From NCBI GenBank assembly GCA_024195585.1, contig SWBL01000068.1, positions 62,001-126,000 of the forward strand: DNA of 64,000 nucleotides, read 5' to 3'. The position numbers and the translations under genes were made by a program. Shown in pieces: positions 52,701 through 64,000 of this stretch (its first letter is position 1; every line of letters starts with the position of its first letter). Origin of the DNA: Aureobasidium sp. EXF-3400. Taxonomy: Eukaryota; Ascomycota; Dothideomycetes; Dothideales; Saccotheciaceae. The notes beneath the pieces are model-generated. The model was not told the origin of the DNA, did not search any database, and saw only the letters and a program-made list of their open reading frames with translations.

Positions 52701-55700
52701 CTTACGAGTATGAGCGTGCTGAGACGAATGTTGACTTATTGTTGGGAGTCATGGAGAGCTTCGTGTATACCTGGACAGACGCTTCGGACCAGGAGTTCTA
52801 TACGTTTGGCCTCGATATCTATAAATGGTTTACTGTGACGGCTTTGAAAGCCAACCTTCTCTCACCATGTGTGCAGAAGCGGCTCGTTCATCTGATGCTA
52901 CAAATTCTGCAGATTGATGCAGATTATGGGCAGGCAGACAAACTTCCGACCATCCGTTCAATGTTGTTTCGTCTGATGCGGGAAGGCACTCTGGAAGTCA
53001 AACATTCCATTGCTCAACACCTGTCGTCACTCTTCAGCCTTTTTTCTCTACCCGTTCATACAGAAGTCTTCGAGGAGCTCCGGACAAGTCTGCCTACTGA
53101 CACGGAATGGATCGAAGGCCTTGCCCTCCGGGTTTTGGTGTTGGCGAATTTAGCCGCCAGTTGGCATTCTCTTCGACGACAATGCATCTATCACATATTT
53201 GAGACTGCGGGTATGATCACTGACGTTGAAAAATACGCTGCCACATGCATTGCCACAATCTCAGAGGCTCTGGATCTTAACTCGCCTAGAGAGCTGTTCC
53301 AGCTTTTCTCCCCTCAACTACTGTTCACCTGGTTAGAATCTCAAGCCGTCGCAAAGATCCCATTTGGGATCTTCGGTTACGAGGCTATGGCTGACCTGCT
53401 GGAGCACAACATTGACGAGATATATGCGCAGCTGGTCATTCGCGAGAAAGAGGCCGAAATAAGTTGGTTGACCAAAGCTCTGCACTTGGCCGAAGGAAAG
53501 ATCTTACATACTACCTTCAGCAAGACGCTTGCATATGCCATATCCTGGGATGTAGCTGGCAAGCAAGCATCGTCACAAGATTCATCTCAGGTGGCGACTA
53601 CATGTGAATCTCGCATCCGAACTTTTTTCAAGACAAGCGGTGAATACTCAAGCGCAGTTCAATCTAATCTTCCAGATATCGTGGCTCAAATCTTCACATC
53701 GATGTACCACGAAGAGGTGGTAGAAAAGTTCCTTGAGAAGAGGTCTTCGTACGCTTACGCTCAAAATGCTCTCTCCGCGATGAAGAGATATGGATCTCTC
53801 GACACAACCCTCTCGCAAGCCCAACAGCCCAGCTTTAAAGGCAGATATCTCATCGATCAACTAGAACGAGTTTGTCGTAGAGCAGGAAACAAGACGTTTA
53901 CAACTGTCAAGGATGCCATGAATGTCCCACATATCACGGCCACTCTGCGATCCATCATTGATTGTATGCACCCTGCATATGGTCCACTACACGCTTGTCG
54001 CACTGTCAGAAAATTGCGCATATTCATCGCGCTGGCAGGAGATGATGTCTCCAGTGGATATCCTTTGCAGACTCTGATTCGAACCCTGCAGCCAGTCGTT
54101 GTCGACCCACATTGTTCTGACGATGCTATGGGTGTGCTACAATATCTCCTTGAGCGTGGAAAGCCTTTCCTCAAGCACGAGTTATCGATGATCACCGGAA
54201 CGATCCTACTGATTCTCTTGTCGTTGAAGCAATTCATGACGTCTCGGCAAGACAAGACCACCCAGGAAAGTCAGTTTCGCAACACGGTATCAAAAATGCA
54301 ATCATTTCATGATTGGCTTGTTGATTATCTTCTTGATTTCTGCTCGACCTTCAAAGCGTCACAACAGGAAGCTTTCCGTTCGCTTGTTCAGTCGTGTCGG
54401 GATCTCGAATCACCAGCATCTTCAGGTATGAATCAAGCTGCTAGTGCAATGCTACAGGGACTTCTAGACGACGACGAGTCGACCTCGCCAATCCTAGGAT
54501 CTATTGAAAGAAGACAAGTCATCTCAACTTTGTGCAGCCATTTCCATGTGAGCGACAAGACCGCTCAAGACATGTTTGGTTCTGATGAACTTTCGCTTTC
54601 ATACGCCCGGCGAGTTTGGGAATCTACACAAGCGCTCGCAGTTGCTGATGATTACGGAGCCTGGGCCGCAAAAGTTTTGGGCCGTGCTTATGCATCGACA
54701 GTCTCGTTGGAGCAAATTAGACCTACCCAAGGCTTGATCTCTCATCTGACCAGTGGTTCTGAAGAGAAGGCCCAATCCATGCAAGCAATCGTAACCAAGC
54801 TTAACAATCTTCTGTCCAGTCAGAATCGAACACATGTTGGTGTCGCTGAGCAGTGTCTCAGGAACATTGCAAATCGTTTCCTGGCCTTGGGAGATCACAA
54901 CGGTTCAATCGAATTCGAGAAAGTCCTGCCCAATCATGTTATCGACGCGACGGCGATGGTATACTCTAAGGACACCGCAGATTCAAAGGGTGCTCAGAAG
55001 TTCCGTAGAGAGGATCTCTGGCATGCCGCAAAGCTCGACATCAACAAGCCTTTTGAATCATGGGTGCAGAATCTGGCGGTCTCTATATGCAGGTGGGCGA
55101 AAGATGATCCGCTTGTTGGTCAGTTGGAAAAGCTATTCCTCTCTGATGACAAACTGTCACCAGAGCTCTTCCCATTCATTATTCATCTTGCCCTCACTTT
55201 CGAGATGGAGAAGGAACAAGTGTTGCGGACTTATTTATCAGAGTCTTTCGTTGCACACTTCCGCAATCAAGAAGCAGATACTGGACGGAAATGTCGACTA
55301 CTACTAGAGTCGCTTCTATATCTACTCACGCAGAAGATACCTAATGAGAAGACGAGAATGGACCGTCTCGAGTGGCTGGAGCTGGACTATGTTCTTGCTG
55401 CAGAAGCTGCTGACAAGTGTAACATGCCCGCAGGTTCTCTGTATCTTGGGGAACTAGGTGCAACGCCTCAGAGTGTGCCTCAGTCATCACGAAGATCATC
55501 AATGACCCTCTCGAACCCAAGATTGCCTTCGAATGAGCTGCTCCTATCGATTTACAGCCGTGTGGACGACCCAGACTCCTTCTACGGCGTCAAACAGTCA
55601 CCGTCCTTGGAATCTGTGCTCGCGCGTGTTCATCATGAAGGTGATGGAATCAAAGGGCTGATGCTGCACTCTGCTCGTATGGACGCATCTATGCGACAGT

Positions 55701-58689
55701 CTGGATCGGCCGACGACTCGGATAAAGTTGGTCTGATAGGCTCTGTCGGTGCCATGAATCTGAGTAGCTTGACCCATGATCTACTGAAACAGAAAGGTGG
55801 CCAGTCCACGAATGCCACAACAGATGCTATGCTCAACGCTGCTCGCAAATTGGAGCAGTGGGATGTCGCTCCACCTCAAAAGAACAGTTCGGCTGCAAGT
55901 ACAGTGTATGGTATGTTCAGAGGGCTTGCTACTGCTACAAATCTAGAATCTGTCCAAATGGAGCTGAACAGAGCTCTGGGATCATCGATACAGCATCTGC
56001 AAGACACACGTCTCGATGCATCCGCAATCCGCGCCACATTGTCAAGTATTGCTGTGCTCAACGAGATCGACGAGTTGACTAATGTGAGATGTTCCTCTGA
56101 CCTTTCACAACTATGGAATCGAATGCAAAGACGACAGAACGGATGGGACATTGGGCGGTAAGTGACGTGATTGATCATGCTCCTCGTCTTATACTAATAT
56201 ATTTAGTTTCAATGATGCCCAAGGCATTGTCTCTTGTCGTGAGACTCTTTTCAGCCTTCTGAGCCAGAACAAGAATCTCAGGGAGGCTCTTCACGTCAGC
56301 ATTCGGGATTGCCGCGCAATAGAGGCTCAAACAGTCATCAGCTCTTCTCAGTTCGCTAGAAAGAATGACTTGATTCAGCAGTCTCTGACTGCGGCGACCT
56401 ATCTTTCTCGATTGGTTCCTATCTGTCAAGAGATTGACATGAAGATGGATGCCGCAGCCCATTTCGAGGTTGCAACTACGCTGTGGAGGCAAGGCGAGAT
56501 TTCGACATCCGTGCAGATGTTGCAGGAACTCTGTTCCCGAACGGACTTGTTGAAGCAGTCGATTCAGGTTGGCCGGGCAGGCATGTTGGCTCAACTGGTA
56601 AGTGCTGTGTGATTTGTCTGGAGACTGAGCAACTGACATGTGATAGGGTCATGAAGTGGCAGATGCGCGTCTAGAAAAGCCCGGAGAAGTCATTGCAAAC
56701 TATCTCAGACCAGCCATTGAGCAGCTCGACCAAGCAACATCCGGCTCCGAGGCCGCAAAGGTCTACCACGAATTTGCTTTATTCTGTGACCAACAACTTC
56801 AGGATCCTGGTAATTTGGAAGATTTTCAACGACTAGCAAAGCTCCGTGATCGTAAACTGGGAGAACACCGACAGTTTGAGAAACTCATCAAAGATGCTCA
56901 GACCAAGGACAAGAAGCGCGAGTTGATGAGACAGCAAAAAACTGTGCACCAATGGTATACTCTTGACGACGAAGAGTTCCAGAAGATGAGACGCAGCCGC
57001 GACGAGTTCGTGCGCCAGAGTCTGGAGAACTACTTACGAGCTTTGACTGTATCTGACGAGTTCAACTCTTCAGTCGTTCGCTTCTTTGCTCTCTGGCTCG
57101 AACACTCAGATTCGCAGACCGCAAATGCAGTCGTGCAGAAGACCCTACCAAACGTCCCTAGCTGGAAATTCGTTGGTCTTATGAACCAACAAACGTCACG
57201 CTTGCAGAAAGACTCGAGCATATTCCAACAATCCCTCGCTGACCTAATTACACGCATCTGCACTGATCATCCTCACCATGGTGTTCACTACCTCTACACC
57301 GCCTACTACTCGTCCATTGTGGAAACTGATCAGGCCGCAAAGTCTCGACGCGACGCTGCCCATTCTATAGCGTCAAACTTGGGCAGGAACAAGAACATGA
57401 CCGAGACTATGCGTAGGAACTTCCAGGTTGGTAATGCCTACCACAGCCTAGCGGAGGTCAAGTTGAATCCCAAGGAGTTCAAAGGCAAGATCACAGTCAA
57501 CATGGTGCCTGCAGCGAAGGAAATGGTCAACACAGTATTGCCTAGGAAAATGCCTCCTGCGACAATGTCTGTCGAGCTCCGTCCTGACTGCGACTACTCT
57601 TCCGTTCCAGTGGTCGCCAGATACAGGGATGAGATCCGCATTGCTGGCGGGCTGAGTGCGCCTAAGATTCTGGTCGCAATTGGAACAGATGGCAAAGAAT
57701 ACAAGCAATTATTCAAAGGTGGTAACGACGATCTCAGACAAGACGCCATCATGGAGCAAGTATTTGGAGAGGTCAGCAAGATGTTACAGACGCACAAGAC
57801 GTCTCGCCAACGCAACCTACACATTCGTACTTACAAGGTGCTTCCACTCACCTCGACGTCCGGCATCATCGAATTCGTGCCGCATTCGATGCCTTTGGGT
57901 GAGTTCTTGGTTCCAGCGCACGTAAACTACCACCCTTCAGACCTGTCGCAAGGTAAAGCACGCGAGAAGATCGGCGGTGCACAGAGTATGCCCAAAGACA
58001 CGCGTCTCAAGGTATACCGTGAAGTGGCAGCCAGACACCAGCCAGTGCTCCGCCACTTCTTCTTCGAACGCTTCCAAGATCCGGACGACTGGTTCCAGAA
58101 GCGACTCAACTATACACGCAGTACAGCCACCATATCTATCCTCGGCTGGGTTCTTGGACTTGGTGATCGTCACTGCCACAACATTCTACTCGACGAGAAG
58201 AGTGGTGAAGCCATCCACATTGACCTGGGCGTGGCTTTCGAAGCTGGTCGTGTTCTGCCAATTCCTGAAGTCGTGCCTTTCCGCCTCACCCGCGACATCG
58301 TCGATGGTATGGGTGTGACAAAAACCGAAGGCGTCTTCCGTCGCTGCTGCGAGTTCAGCATGGACGCCCTGCGCGCCGAGAAAGACGCTATCATGACTTT
58401 GCTTAACGTATTGCGCTACGATCCTCTATACTCATGGACAGTGTCACCTCTCAAAGCACGCAGAATGCAAGATCCCAGCCGCGATGGTGATGACGGTGGC
58501 AATGGACTGGGATCTGCGAGCAAACGTCCTGAAGACGAAGCTGGCGAGGCTGCAAGAGCATTGGCGATCGTAGAGAAGAAATTGAGCAAGACGTTGAGTA
58601 CTGCCGCTACGGTCAACGAATTGATTCAGCAGGCCAGTGATGAGAGAAACTTGGCGGTGTTGTTTGCTGGATGGGCTGCCTATTGCTGA
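49702..58689 (+). CDS. tel1: TEL1, ATM-family checkpoint kinase
   Basis: PI3K-like Ser/Thr kinase recruited by Mre11-Rad50-Xrs2 to double-strand breaks and telomeres. Exons 49702-49735, 49783-51235, 51286-56157, 56207-56597, 56647-58689 give about 2930 residues. The tiny first exon MASDLNLAEAL joins DGMSSKGIKERTDAVVNLRQ, the TAN motif region used for telomere length control. A long HEAT/FAT region follows. The kinase starts near residue 2580 (LFKGGNDDLRQDAIMEQVF), with the catalytic GLGDRHCHNILL (about 2756) and HIDLGVAFEAG, then FRLTRDIVDGMGVTKTEG. The FATC end is VNELIQQASDERNLAVLFAGWAAYC in family form, closing on the usual aromatic/Cys residues. All catalytic residues are present. A Ser-rich insert with SRRSSMTL lies before the FAT region end. 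Confidence 0.96.
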
Positions 58690-59430
58690 GCTGAGCAGAT
58701 GGTGTGAAACATTGCAAGGACGAGAATTACAATTACTTTTTGCTCGCTGTCTTAGATCGTATCAAGCTCGCAAAACTATATCTTAACTCATAAACATGTT
58801 AGCAAAAGAGAATTTCGAGGGTCTGCTACTTTTGTTCTTCTGCCAGCTATCTTGATTTGATTGAAGCTTCCAAGCGGGTTTATGCAATTTTATGCATCCT
58901 GAGTATGCTAGTATATGGTTAGGTGTCACCCTGTCTCTGCTTGAGAGCAGGGTCATACTCCAGACAATGCTTCAGAACATGTCCGACGACATTATGGTCG
59001 CCCAACACGTTATTATCTTCTCTTAGACATCCATATGGATTGTAAAGAGTATTTTGTTCTTGGCTGTGTACAGCTCACGCCGATAATAAACGTCGTTGTC
59101 GGGTAACTGTACAATCGAGATTTTCAGATCTGTTTAACCAAAACACCATCGCAATTGTCGTATGAATGGACGCCACTCCTTGCAATCGAAAGTACGAAGA
59201 CCACATTGAAAAAGTCACGAACTAGAAAGGTTCTCGAATAATGCAAAAGAAACACAAAAGGTCAATCTAGAAAAGAGATCAAAGTCGTCATAAATCCCAT
59301 CTATCAGCCCATGCATGTATATCTAGCAAACAAGAAAAATGAAAAGCACCCGACTTCCGTGACAGCAACTAAATAGACAGACAGAACGTAGAAGAAGAAA
59401 GCAAAGCAGGGTGAGACAGGGGGTATCTAA
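58690..59430. other. Intergenic region between convergent TEL1 and UBE2J1-like genes
   Basis: 741 bases, AT-rich, of facing 3' regions. I looked for tRNA-like T-loops and small frames and found nothing. Confidence 0.45.
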
Positions 59431-60374
59431 CTAAGCGACGCGGCGTAAGATCATGAGGACGAGAGCGATGACTATGCCGATGATGGCTTTGTCGATCCAG
59501 GCGTCTGTTGTTGTGGTTGCTGGGGGTTGTCGTTGTTGTGTTTGAGTGGTAGAGTGTGGTTGTGGCTGAGTTTGCGTTTGAGACAAGGGTTGGACCTGAG
59601 GTGGTTGTGACTGCTGGGTCGTGGGTGTAGGTTTGATCTCCTGAGCGGCAGCTACGGTAGGTGGTGATGGTGAGGACGAAGGAAGAGTCTCGCCAGTCTG
59701 GGGCAATGTAGATGCCGGAGCAGAGGGTTCGGTAGTGGATCCTTCCTTCTTAGGTTCGATCAAACCAATCTTGCCGAGCAGTGGGTTCTCTTCTTCGGTT
59801 GTTGCTTCAATGCCCAACTCTTTGCACCTCTCCTCTTGCTCTTCCAGGGTAGCCAAGGCAGCTTTGCCACAACCAGCACAGGAATATTCTCTACTCTTCT
59901 CTGCTAGCTGCTTCCTCACATTGTCGGGAGCACTCATACCACCAACCTGACCACCAGCATCGGTATCCATAAAACTCCTAATGGCCACTAAGGCGGTGCG
60001 TATGCCCCAAGCAGGCTGCCAGGTCTCTTCATGGTGGCCAGAGATACTAAGACAGATCTCGCGATTGGGTTCGAAGCGACCCGAGGGAGTGAGAAAGCGG
60101 AAAGAAGGAGGTCGTAGGGGATAGGCCGGAGGGAGGATTATGCGACCGTGGTAGACTCCGCCAGCGAAGGGAGATGGTCCGGGCGGACCGCGAATTGTAA
60201 AGTGCCATTCGAAGAGGTTTTCTTCTAGAGGAGCGGCGTGCAAGTCTGGAGTGGGATTTGTTGTGATTTCGGCGGCTTCTTTGACTGCATGAGGAGTTAG
60301 TGGTGGCTCTTATCAGTGGACGGAATGGGGGTTGAGGTACGGATGCGCTTGATGGTTGTGCCTTTGGTTGCCAT
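59431..60374 (-). CDS. Tail-anchored E2 ubiquitin-conjugating enzyme, UBE2J1 type (ERAD)
   Basis: Exons 60374-60341 and 60284-59431 (GTACCT...TGCAG) give 295 residues. UBC fold: LHAAPLEENLFEWHFTIRGP, GVYHGRIILPPAYPLRPPSF, FLTPSGRFEPN and the catalytic cysteine in REICLSISGHHEETWQPAWG (C89), followed by IRTALVAIRSFM. EEKS-like KSREYSCAGCGKAAL after the fold is typical of UBE2J1 rather than yeast Ubc6. A long Gln/Pro/Thr linker leads to a C-terminal anchor (IIGIVIALVLMIL) ending in RRVA. Such E2s work with ER-membrane E3 ligases in degradation of misfolded proteins. Divergent from CCL1 across 348 bases. Confidence 0.92.
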
Positions 60375-60722
60375 GTTGGGCAAGGATGATGCTTAGCAAG
60401 ACGAAAGGATATAGACGCTATTTGAATGAGAGAAAGGAAAAAGATAAGGTAATAGTCATGTAGAGAAGGCGCCACGTCTTCGGACTCGTTCATGTCGCGG
60501 CCTCGCCGTCCCCGCGTCAATGACGACCCGAGTGAAGGTGCGAATCTGGGGATGTTCGATTCGACAAACATTTGTCCAGACCATCTTTGCGCCGACATCG
60601 TCAACACCTCACCAACAATCTCTACCGCCATCTGATCAACCCTTCGGCCATTCAAAACAGCCCAAGCACCACAACAACCTGATTGAACCCTCTCGACTGC
60701 GAACAACACACCCTCAGCTGCA
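60375..60722. promoter_or_regulatory. Divergent promoter of the UBE2J1-like and CCL1 genes
   Basis: 348 bases between divergent ATGs. No TATA box or repeat noted. Confidence 0.45.
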
Positions 60723-61877
60723 ATGGCAGTACCGCCGCCAGCCCAAATCCTCACCGAGGACGACATCTACCGCACATCTACTCAGTTCCGCCTCTGGTCT
60801 TTCAGCGAGTCTGCCCTTCTTTCTCTGCGCCAAAACACCCATGAAGCTGCCGTCCAACAAGCCCGAACATACCTGCCCGAATCTTCCCTGCCATCCCTGC
60901 CTTCAGCACAGGACGAGCTCCGTCTAGTACAGCGCTACTGCGACCAAGTACGCAACACATCCGACTTCTTTGGGTGGTCCGTCAACGTCAAGGCTACCGC
61001 TGTGCAATACCTCAAGCGCTTCTACACCACAAATTCCGTCATCACATACCCACCAAAGGAAATCTACAAGAGTGTTTTGTTCCTGGCGAGCAAGACTGAA
61101 GGTGTACACATGACCCTCTCCGAATACGCCAGACGCATAAAGACGGATCCAAAAGACGTGCTGGCTCCAGAATACAAAATCATCCAAGCCCTGCGCTTCA
61201 CCCTCGATGTACGGCAACCTTTTCGCGCACTCAAAGGCTGTCTTATGGATCTCTTGAACCTGGCAGCTGGCAATGCCGCACCCCTTCCTTTCCTCAACAC
61301 AACACCCGAACAACTACAACAGCAAATGTGTGCTTTACCACCACCGCCCCAAGGCTCAAGGACACAATGGCAGCCTCCGCAACAAATAGGCGCCAAGGAA
61401 GCTTCAGACAGAGCACACTGCGCCTACGCCGTAGCCCGCCATGTCCTCGATGCACCTGCTCTTCTGACAGACGTCTATTTCCTCTTCACCCCTCCTCAGA
61501 TCTATCTCGCAGCATTAAAGCTCAGTGATCCTGTCCTGTTCACTTTCTACCTCAGCACAAAGATCCCCGCAATAGCTGCCGCTCACGATATCATTGTCTC
61601 CACAATCGCACAATGCGCAGACATGCTAGCAAGTTTCGACCCCAAAGCCGTAATGAGCAAAGACGAAAGAGCAAGCCTGGAAGCCACCTTGGAGCAAGTG
61701 AGAGACCCCAGCACCAGGGATCTGGTGGGTAAACATGAGGAGGCCAAGAGAGGTGGATTGGGAGTAGGACAGGTAGACGAGCAAAAAGCTGAGAGGAAGA
61801 AATTGGCTAGAGAGAAGAGTTTCAGAGAAGGCGAGGATTTGTTTGGTCCTGCTTTGGTTGTGCAGCAGAAGGGATGA
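60723..61877 (+). CDS. ccl1: Cyclin H (CCL1), TFIIH kinase-module cyclin
   Basis: Partner of Kin28/CDK7 in TFIIH, needed for RNA polymerase II CTD phosphorylation. Single exon, 384 residues. The start MAVPPPAQILTEDDIYRTST and SFSESALLSLRQNTHEAA match the N-terminal helix of cyclin H/C. The first cyclin box holds VNVKATAVQYLKRFYTTNSV, PPKEIYKSVLFLASKTEGV and LAPEYKIIQALRFTLDVRQP; the second box contains DRAHCAYAVARHVLDAPALL and YFLFTPPQIYLAALKLSDP. The C-terminal 80 residues are charged, ending RKKLAREKSFREGEDLFGPA. Cyclin C is the closest alternative, but the RQPFRALKG segment and the extended tail favour cyclin H. Confidence 0.88.
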   Translation: MAVPPPAQILTEDDIYRTSTQFRLWSFSESALLSLRQNTHEAAVQQARTYLPESSLPSLPSAQDELRLVQRYCDQVRNTSDFFGWSVNVKATAVQYLKRFYTTNSVITYPPKEIYKSVLFLASKTEGVHMTLSEYARRIKTDPKDVLAPEYKIIQALRFTLDVRQPFRALKGCLMDLLNLAAGNAAPLPFLNTTPEQLQQQMCALPPPPQGSRTQWQPPQQIGAKEASDRAHCAYAVARHVLDAPALLTDVYFLFTPPQIYLAALKLSDPVLFTFYLSTKIPAIAAAHDIIVSTIAQCADMLASFDPKAVMSKDERASLEATLEQVRDPSTRDLVGKHEEAKRGGLGVGQVDEQKAERKKLAREKSFREGEDLFGPALVVQQKG

Positions 61878-62104
61878 TCTCTTTTACTAATTCCCAAAAG
61901 CATGATGAACAAGGGATAGTGAGAAAGAGTAGGAAAATCTAGATACAGATGAATCATCTCAACACCTTGTCATGAACAATGAACAACTCCATCTCACCCA
62001 TCCATATGCACAAGAAGAAAGCAAGAACAAAAGGAAGAAAAATATGTACAAAGATAACCACAACCCAGCCTCACCTCCTTTCCTCCATCTCTGTGCAATC
62101 ACTC
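61878..62104. terminator. Facing 3' regions of CCL1 and MIP1
   Basis: 227 bases between convergent stop codons, A-rich on the plus strand around 62005-62055. No specific terminator signal could be fixed. Confidence 0.35.
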
Positions 62105-64000
62105 CTACACGACCTTGCCCACAGCACTAGGAATCTTCCTGATCAACCCTGGATACCACGTCGAGTTTCTATCTGCCATCGCCTTATTCTGCTCTGCTTT
62201 TCTAGCCTGCTGTTTTGTAGTAGTAGCACCAGAACCAGCAGAAGAAGAATGCACAGAAACATGCCTCCAATCCGCAAATGTCGTGGGTTTACAAGTATCG
62301 CTGTATTTAGCAAAAGGCACGTCTTCATCTTCCACCATCAGCAAAGATGGGTTTTGCATGCATGGATCTTGACCTTTGTCGCTCTTCTTGCGTGTAGAGG
62401 ATTTTGATTTTGCAGCAGAGGAAGAAGTGGTGGCAGAGGAAGATTTGGACTTGGAGGCAGAAGGAGAAGAAGAAGAGGGAAACCGCAAATCTTTAATGAT
62501 TTGGCGGAGTTCGGCGTCGTTGGAGGTGGTTTGGGCACGTAAATACGCTGGCGCTTCTGCTTTTTGGAGACTGGTCATTACGGGTTCGCGGTCGGCGTAG
62601 GAGAATCGTTGGGGGCGGGGTGGGTCGGTGGGGATGATGTTTGGGTCGAGGTAGGCTTTTTCTCCTTTGGCGAGTAGTTGTAAGATATCCAGACTTTCAC
62701 CCGGGGGAATGGGGGTGGTATGGGAAGGAGTGATGCAATCCATGTCTACTTCTTTGCGGAGGACGCTATCGACGTCGACGGCGGAGAAGTAGGCGCATGA
62801 TTGGGGTAGATCGTGGATGCCCATTTGTTGGGAGAACATCGCGCGTGTCCAGATGTTGCTGACTTGCAAGGCCATCACGGCACGGTACTTGTCTTCTTCC
62901 TTGACCAAGTATCTGATTTCGTCGTGCACGGTGATGGACAGACGGGCGTTGATGTTGTAGCGACGGCATAGGTATTCCATAGACACAATAAGAAGATGGA
63001 GATAGTCGACTCCTGAAGACTGAATAGCCCAATTGATACGTGAAGTCATGAAGCCACCTTTGCTGATGAAGCGGCGCATCAATGCTTCAGTGATTCCAGC
63101 ACCTAAGACTGGAGTCCTTGGACGTTCTTGCTCGGCAAAATCTTCTAATTTGTTGAAGACAAAGGATTCGGTGCCTCCACGCCAGAAAGGTCGTTCGCGA
63201 AGAACTTTGCGAGTCGTCTTTTGGCCTTTGGTATTTTCGTAAAGCTTCTTCGCTGTGTTATCTGCATCTGCGTCACTGATAGTTGGGTTGAACTGGCGGA
63301 GCAGAGTAGAAGCAAACCGAAGGCCGGCACCGTAAATACGACCGTAGTTGAACACTTTCGCATCGTTGCGGGAGATGCCCAGAATTGAAGCGGTACGTGA
63401 GTGCATGTCTGTACCTTGCGCCTTGCTGCCTTCCAGATTCATGAAGCCGATCGCATTGCCACCATGAATCTGGAAGGATGCATCGCCAACCAGTCCAGCA
63501 ATCCAGAGCTCTTGTGAGTCGACATCTGCACCCACGAAGCAGTAGCCTGGCGGTGCCTTGACCATAGCCTTGAGCTCAGAGCCTACGCGGTTCTTCTTCG
63601 CATTGCTGGCAGTAAGCCATGTCCTCTCAACCGCTCGTCGTGTAATGGTTCCCATAGGAATGATTTGCGGCAGAATGAATCCAAGCTGATCGGTTTTGTT
63701 CTCCTCTCCACGATATACAACCATCTGCGACATGATTCGGTCCCTCGCACTAATCCAGTATGAGCAGGACGCATTCATCTGTAGTGCCTCTTTCGCATAA
63801 GTGTACTCTGATGAGAGAGTGCCGTTCTCAAAATATTGTAAGTATCCCTTTGCCAAAGGGTTGGCACATCTGGCTTGAGGCCCGTCCTTGTGCGGTAAGC
63901 GGAAATAGACGTGCGTGTTGTCGTCTCGTAATTTCAGATTCTCCTCTTCAGACATGTCGCAAGGCTCAAGTGCTCGATCAATATACTTGCTCGCTTCTGT
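62105..64000 (-). CDS. mip1: Mitochondrial DNA polymerase gamma (MIP1), C-terminal part
   Basis: Replicates and repairs mitochondrial DNA. The frame is open to the right edge of the window, so the N-terminal exonuclease half lies outside; 631 codons are visible. The family A polymerase motifs are present: CSYWISARDRIMSQMVV, motif A GADVDSQELWIAGL, motif B region RNDAKVFNYGRIYGAG, and motif C SITVHDEIRYL with the catalytic His-Asp-Glu. The core ends with FSAVDVDSVLRKEV and a characteristic fungal C-terminal extension of about 190 residues follows, rich in Ser and Lys (SKSKSSSATTSSSAAKSKSS), ending SAVGKVV. The internal ATG at 63955 is not the real start. No intron is needed in the visible part. 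Confidence 0.96.
   Translation of the reverse strand, partial: TEASKYIDRALEPCDMSEEENLKLRDDNTHVYFRLPHKDGPQARCANPLAKGYLQYFENGTLSSEYTYAKEALQMNASCSYWISARDRIMSQMVVYRGEENKTDQLGFILPQIIPMGTITRRAVERTWLTASNAKKNRVGSELKAMVKAPPGYCFVGADVDSQELWIAGLVGDASFQIHGGNAIGFMNLEGSKAQGTDMHSRTASILGISRNDAKVFNYGRIYGAGLRFASTLLRQFNPTISDADADNTAKKLYENTKGQKTTRKVLRERPFWRGGTESFVFNKLEDFAEQERPRTPVLGAGITEALMRRFISKGGFMTSRINWAIQSSGVDYLHLLIVSMEYLCRRYNINARLSITVHDEIRYLVKEEDKYRAVMALQVSNIWTRAMFSQQMGIHDLPQSCAYFSAVDVDSVLRKEVDMDCITPSHTTPIPPGESLDILQLLAKGEKAYLDPNIIPTDPPRPQRFSYADREPVMTSLQKAEAPAYLRAQTTSNDAELRQIIKDLRFPSSSSPSASKSKSSSATTSSSAAKSKSSTRKKSDKGQDPCMQNPSLLMVEDEDVPFAKYSDTCKPTTFADWRHVSVHSSSAGSGATTTKQQARKAEQNKAMADRNSTWYPGLIRKIPSAVGKVV

Noticed and set aside
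58690..59430. Possible tRNA or other RNA gene in the largest right-hand gap
   Set aside because: No GGTTCGANNCC-type T-loop with a matching acceptor stem was found here or in other gaps by eye.

Overview
The window is nuclear DNA of a filamentous ascomycete. Genes carry short introns (about 45-190 nt, mostly 48-60) with GTAAGT/GTGAGT/GTATGT donors and CTAAC/CTGAC-type branch sites, intergenic gaps are a few hundred bases, and the set of conserved genes (Tel1, Nup192, Ire1, Taf11, Ccl1, Mip1, Irc22, Hnt3, GcvH, mitochondrial bS6) is fungal. Base composition near 50 percent GC and the general look of the proteins fit a Dothideomycete (for example Dothideales), but that placement is inference.

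Left part (1-13.4 kb) is accessory and carbohydrate oriented: an MFS sugar porter, a long broken zinc-finger gene, an intracellular GH5 glucanase-like enzyme, a seven-helix rhodopsin-type membrane protein and a secreted GH5 beta-mannanase. Both GH5 genes and the transporter have CreA-like GCGGGG/GTGGGG motifs upstream. Between transporter and glucanase lies what I read as a pseudogene of a Gln/Pro-rich, acidic, C2H2 zinc-finger protein: six in-frame stops and one frameshift over about 3.7 kb. Two stops are shown to be CAG to TAG changes by an internal 140-bp duplicate, and one stop sits on a zinc-finger cysteine.

Middle part (13.9-30.3 kb): TAF11, a START-like (SRPBCC) protein, a Ser/Thr-rich single-pass membrane protein, a full ABCC/MRP transporter, a RING plus zinc-ribbon E3-like protein, the UPR sensor IRE1 and a DUF427 protein.

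Right part (30.4-64 kb) is housekeeping: a DHX57-like RNA helicase, IRC22/TRAP-alpha, a CCCH protein, aprataxin (HNT3), a DUF4211 nuclear protein, glycine cleavage H protein, mitochondrial ribosomal protein bS6 (MRP17), NUP192, the ATM-family kinase TEL1, a UBE2J1-type E2, cyclin H (CCL1) and the C-terminal part of mitochondrial DNA polymerase MIP1, which runs off the right edge.

Orientation alternates strongly: at least eight head-to-head pairs share intergenic regions of 0.3-1.0 kb. One pair (H protein / mitochondrial bS6) joins two mitochondrial functions across 306 bp. The most interesting functional prediction is a leaky-scanning, dual-targeted aprataxin: a weak first ATG opens a mitochondrial-type leader and a second ATG lies in a perfect Kozak context. 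I saw no tRNA or rRNA genes and no intact transposon. Coordinates of spliced genes are given start codon to stop codon, with exons in the evidence text.
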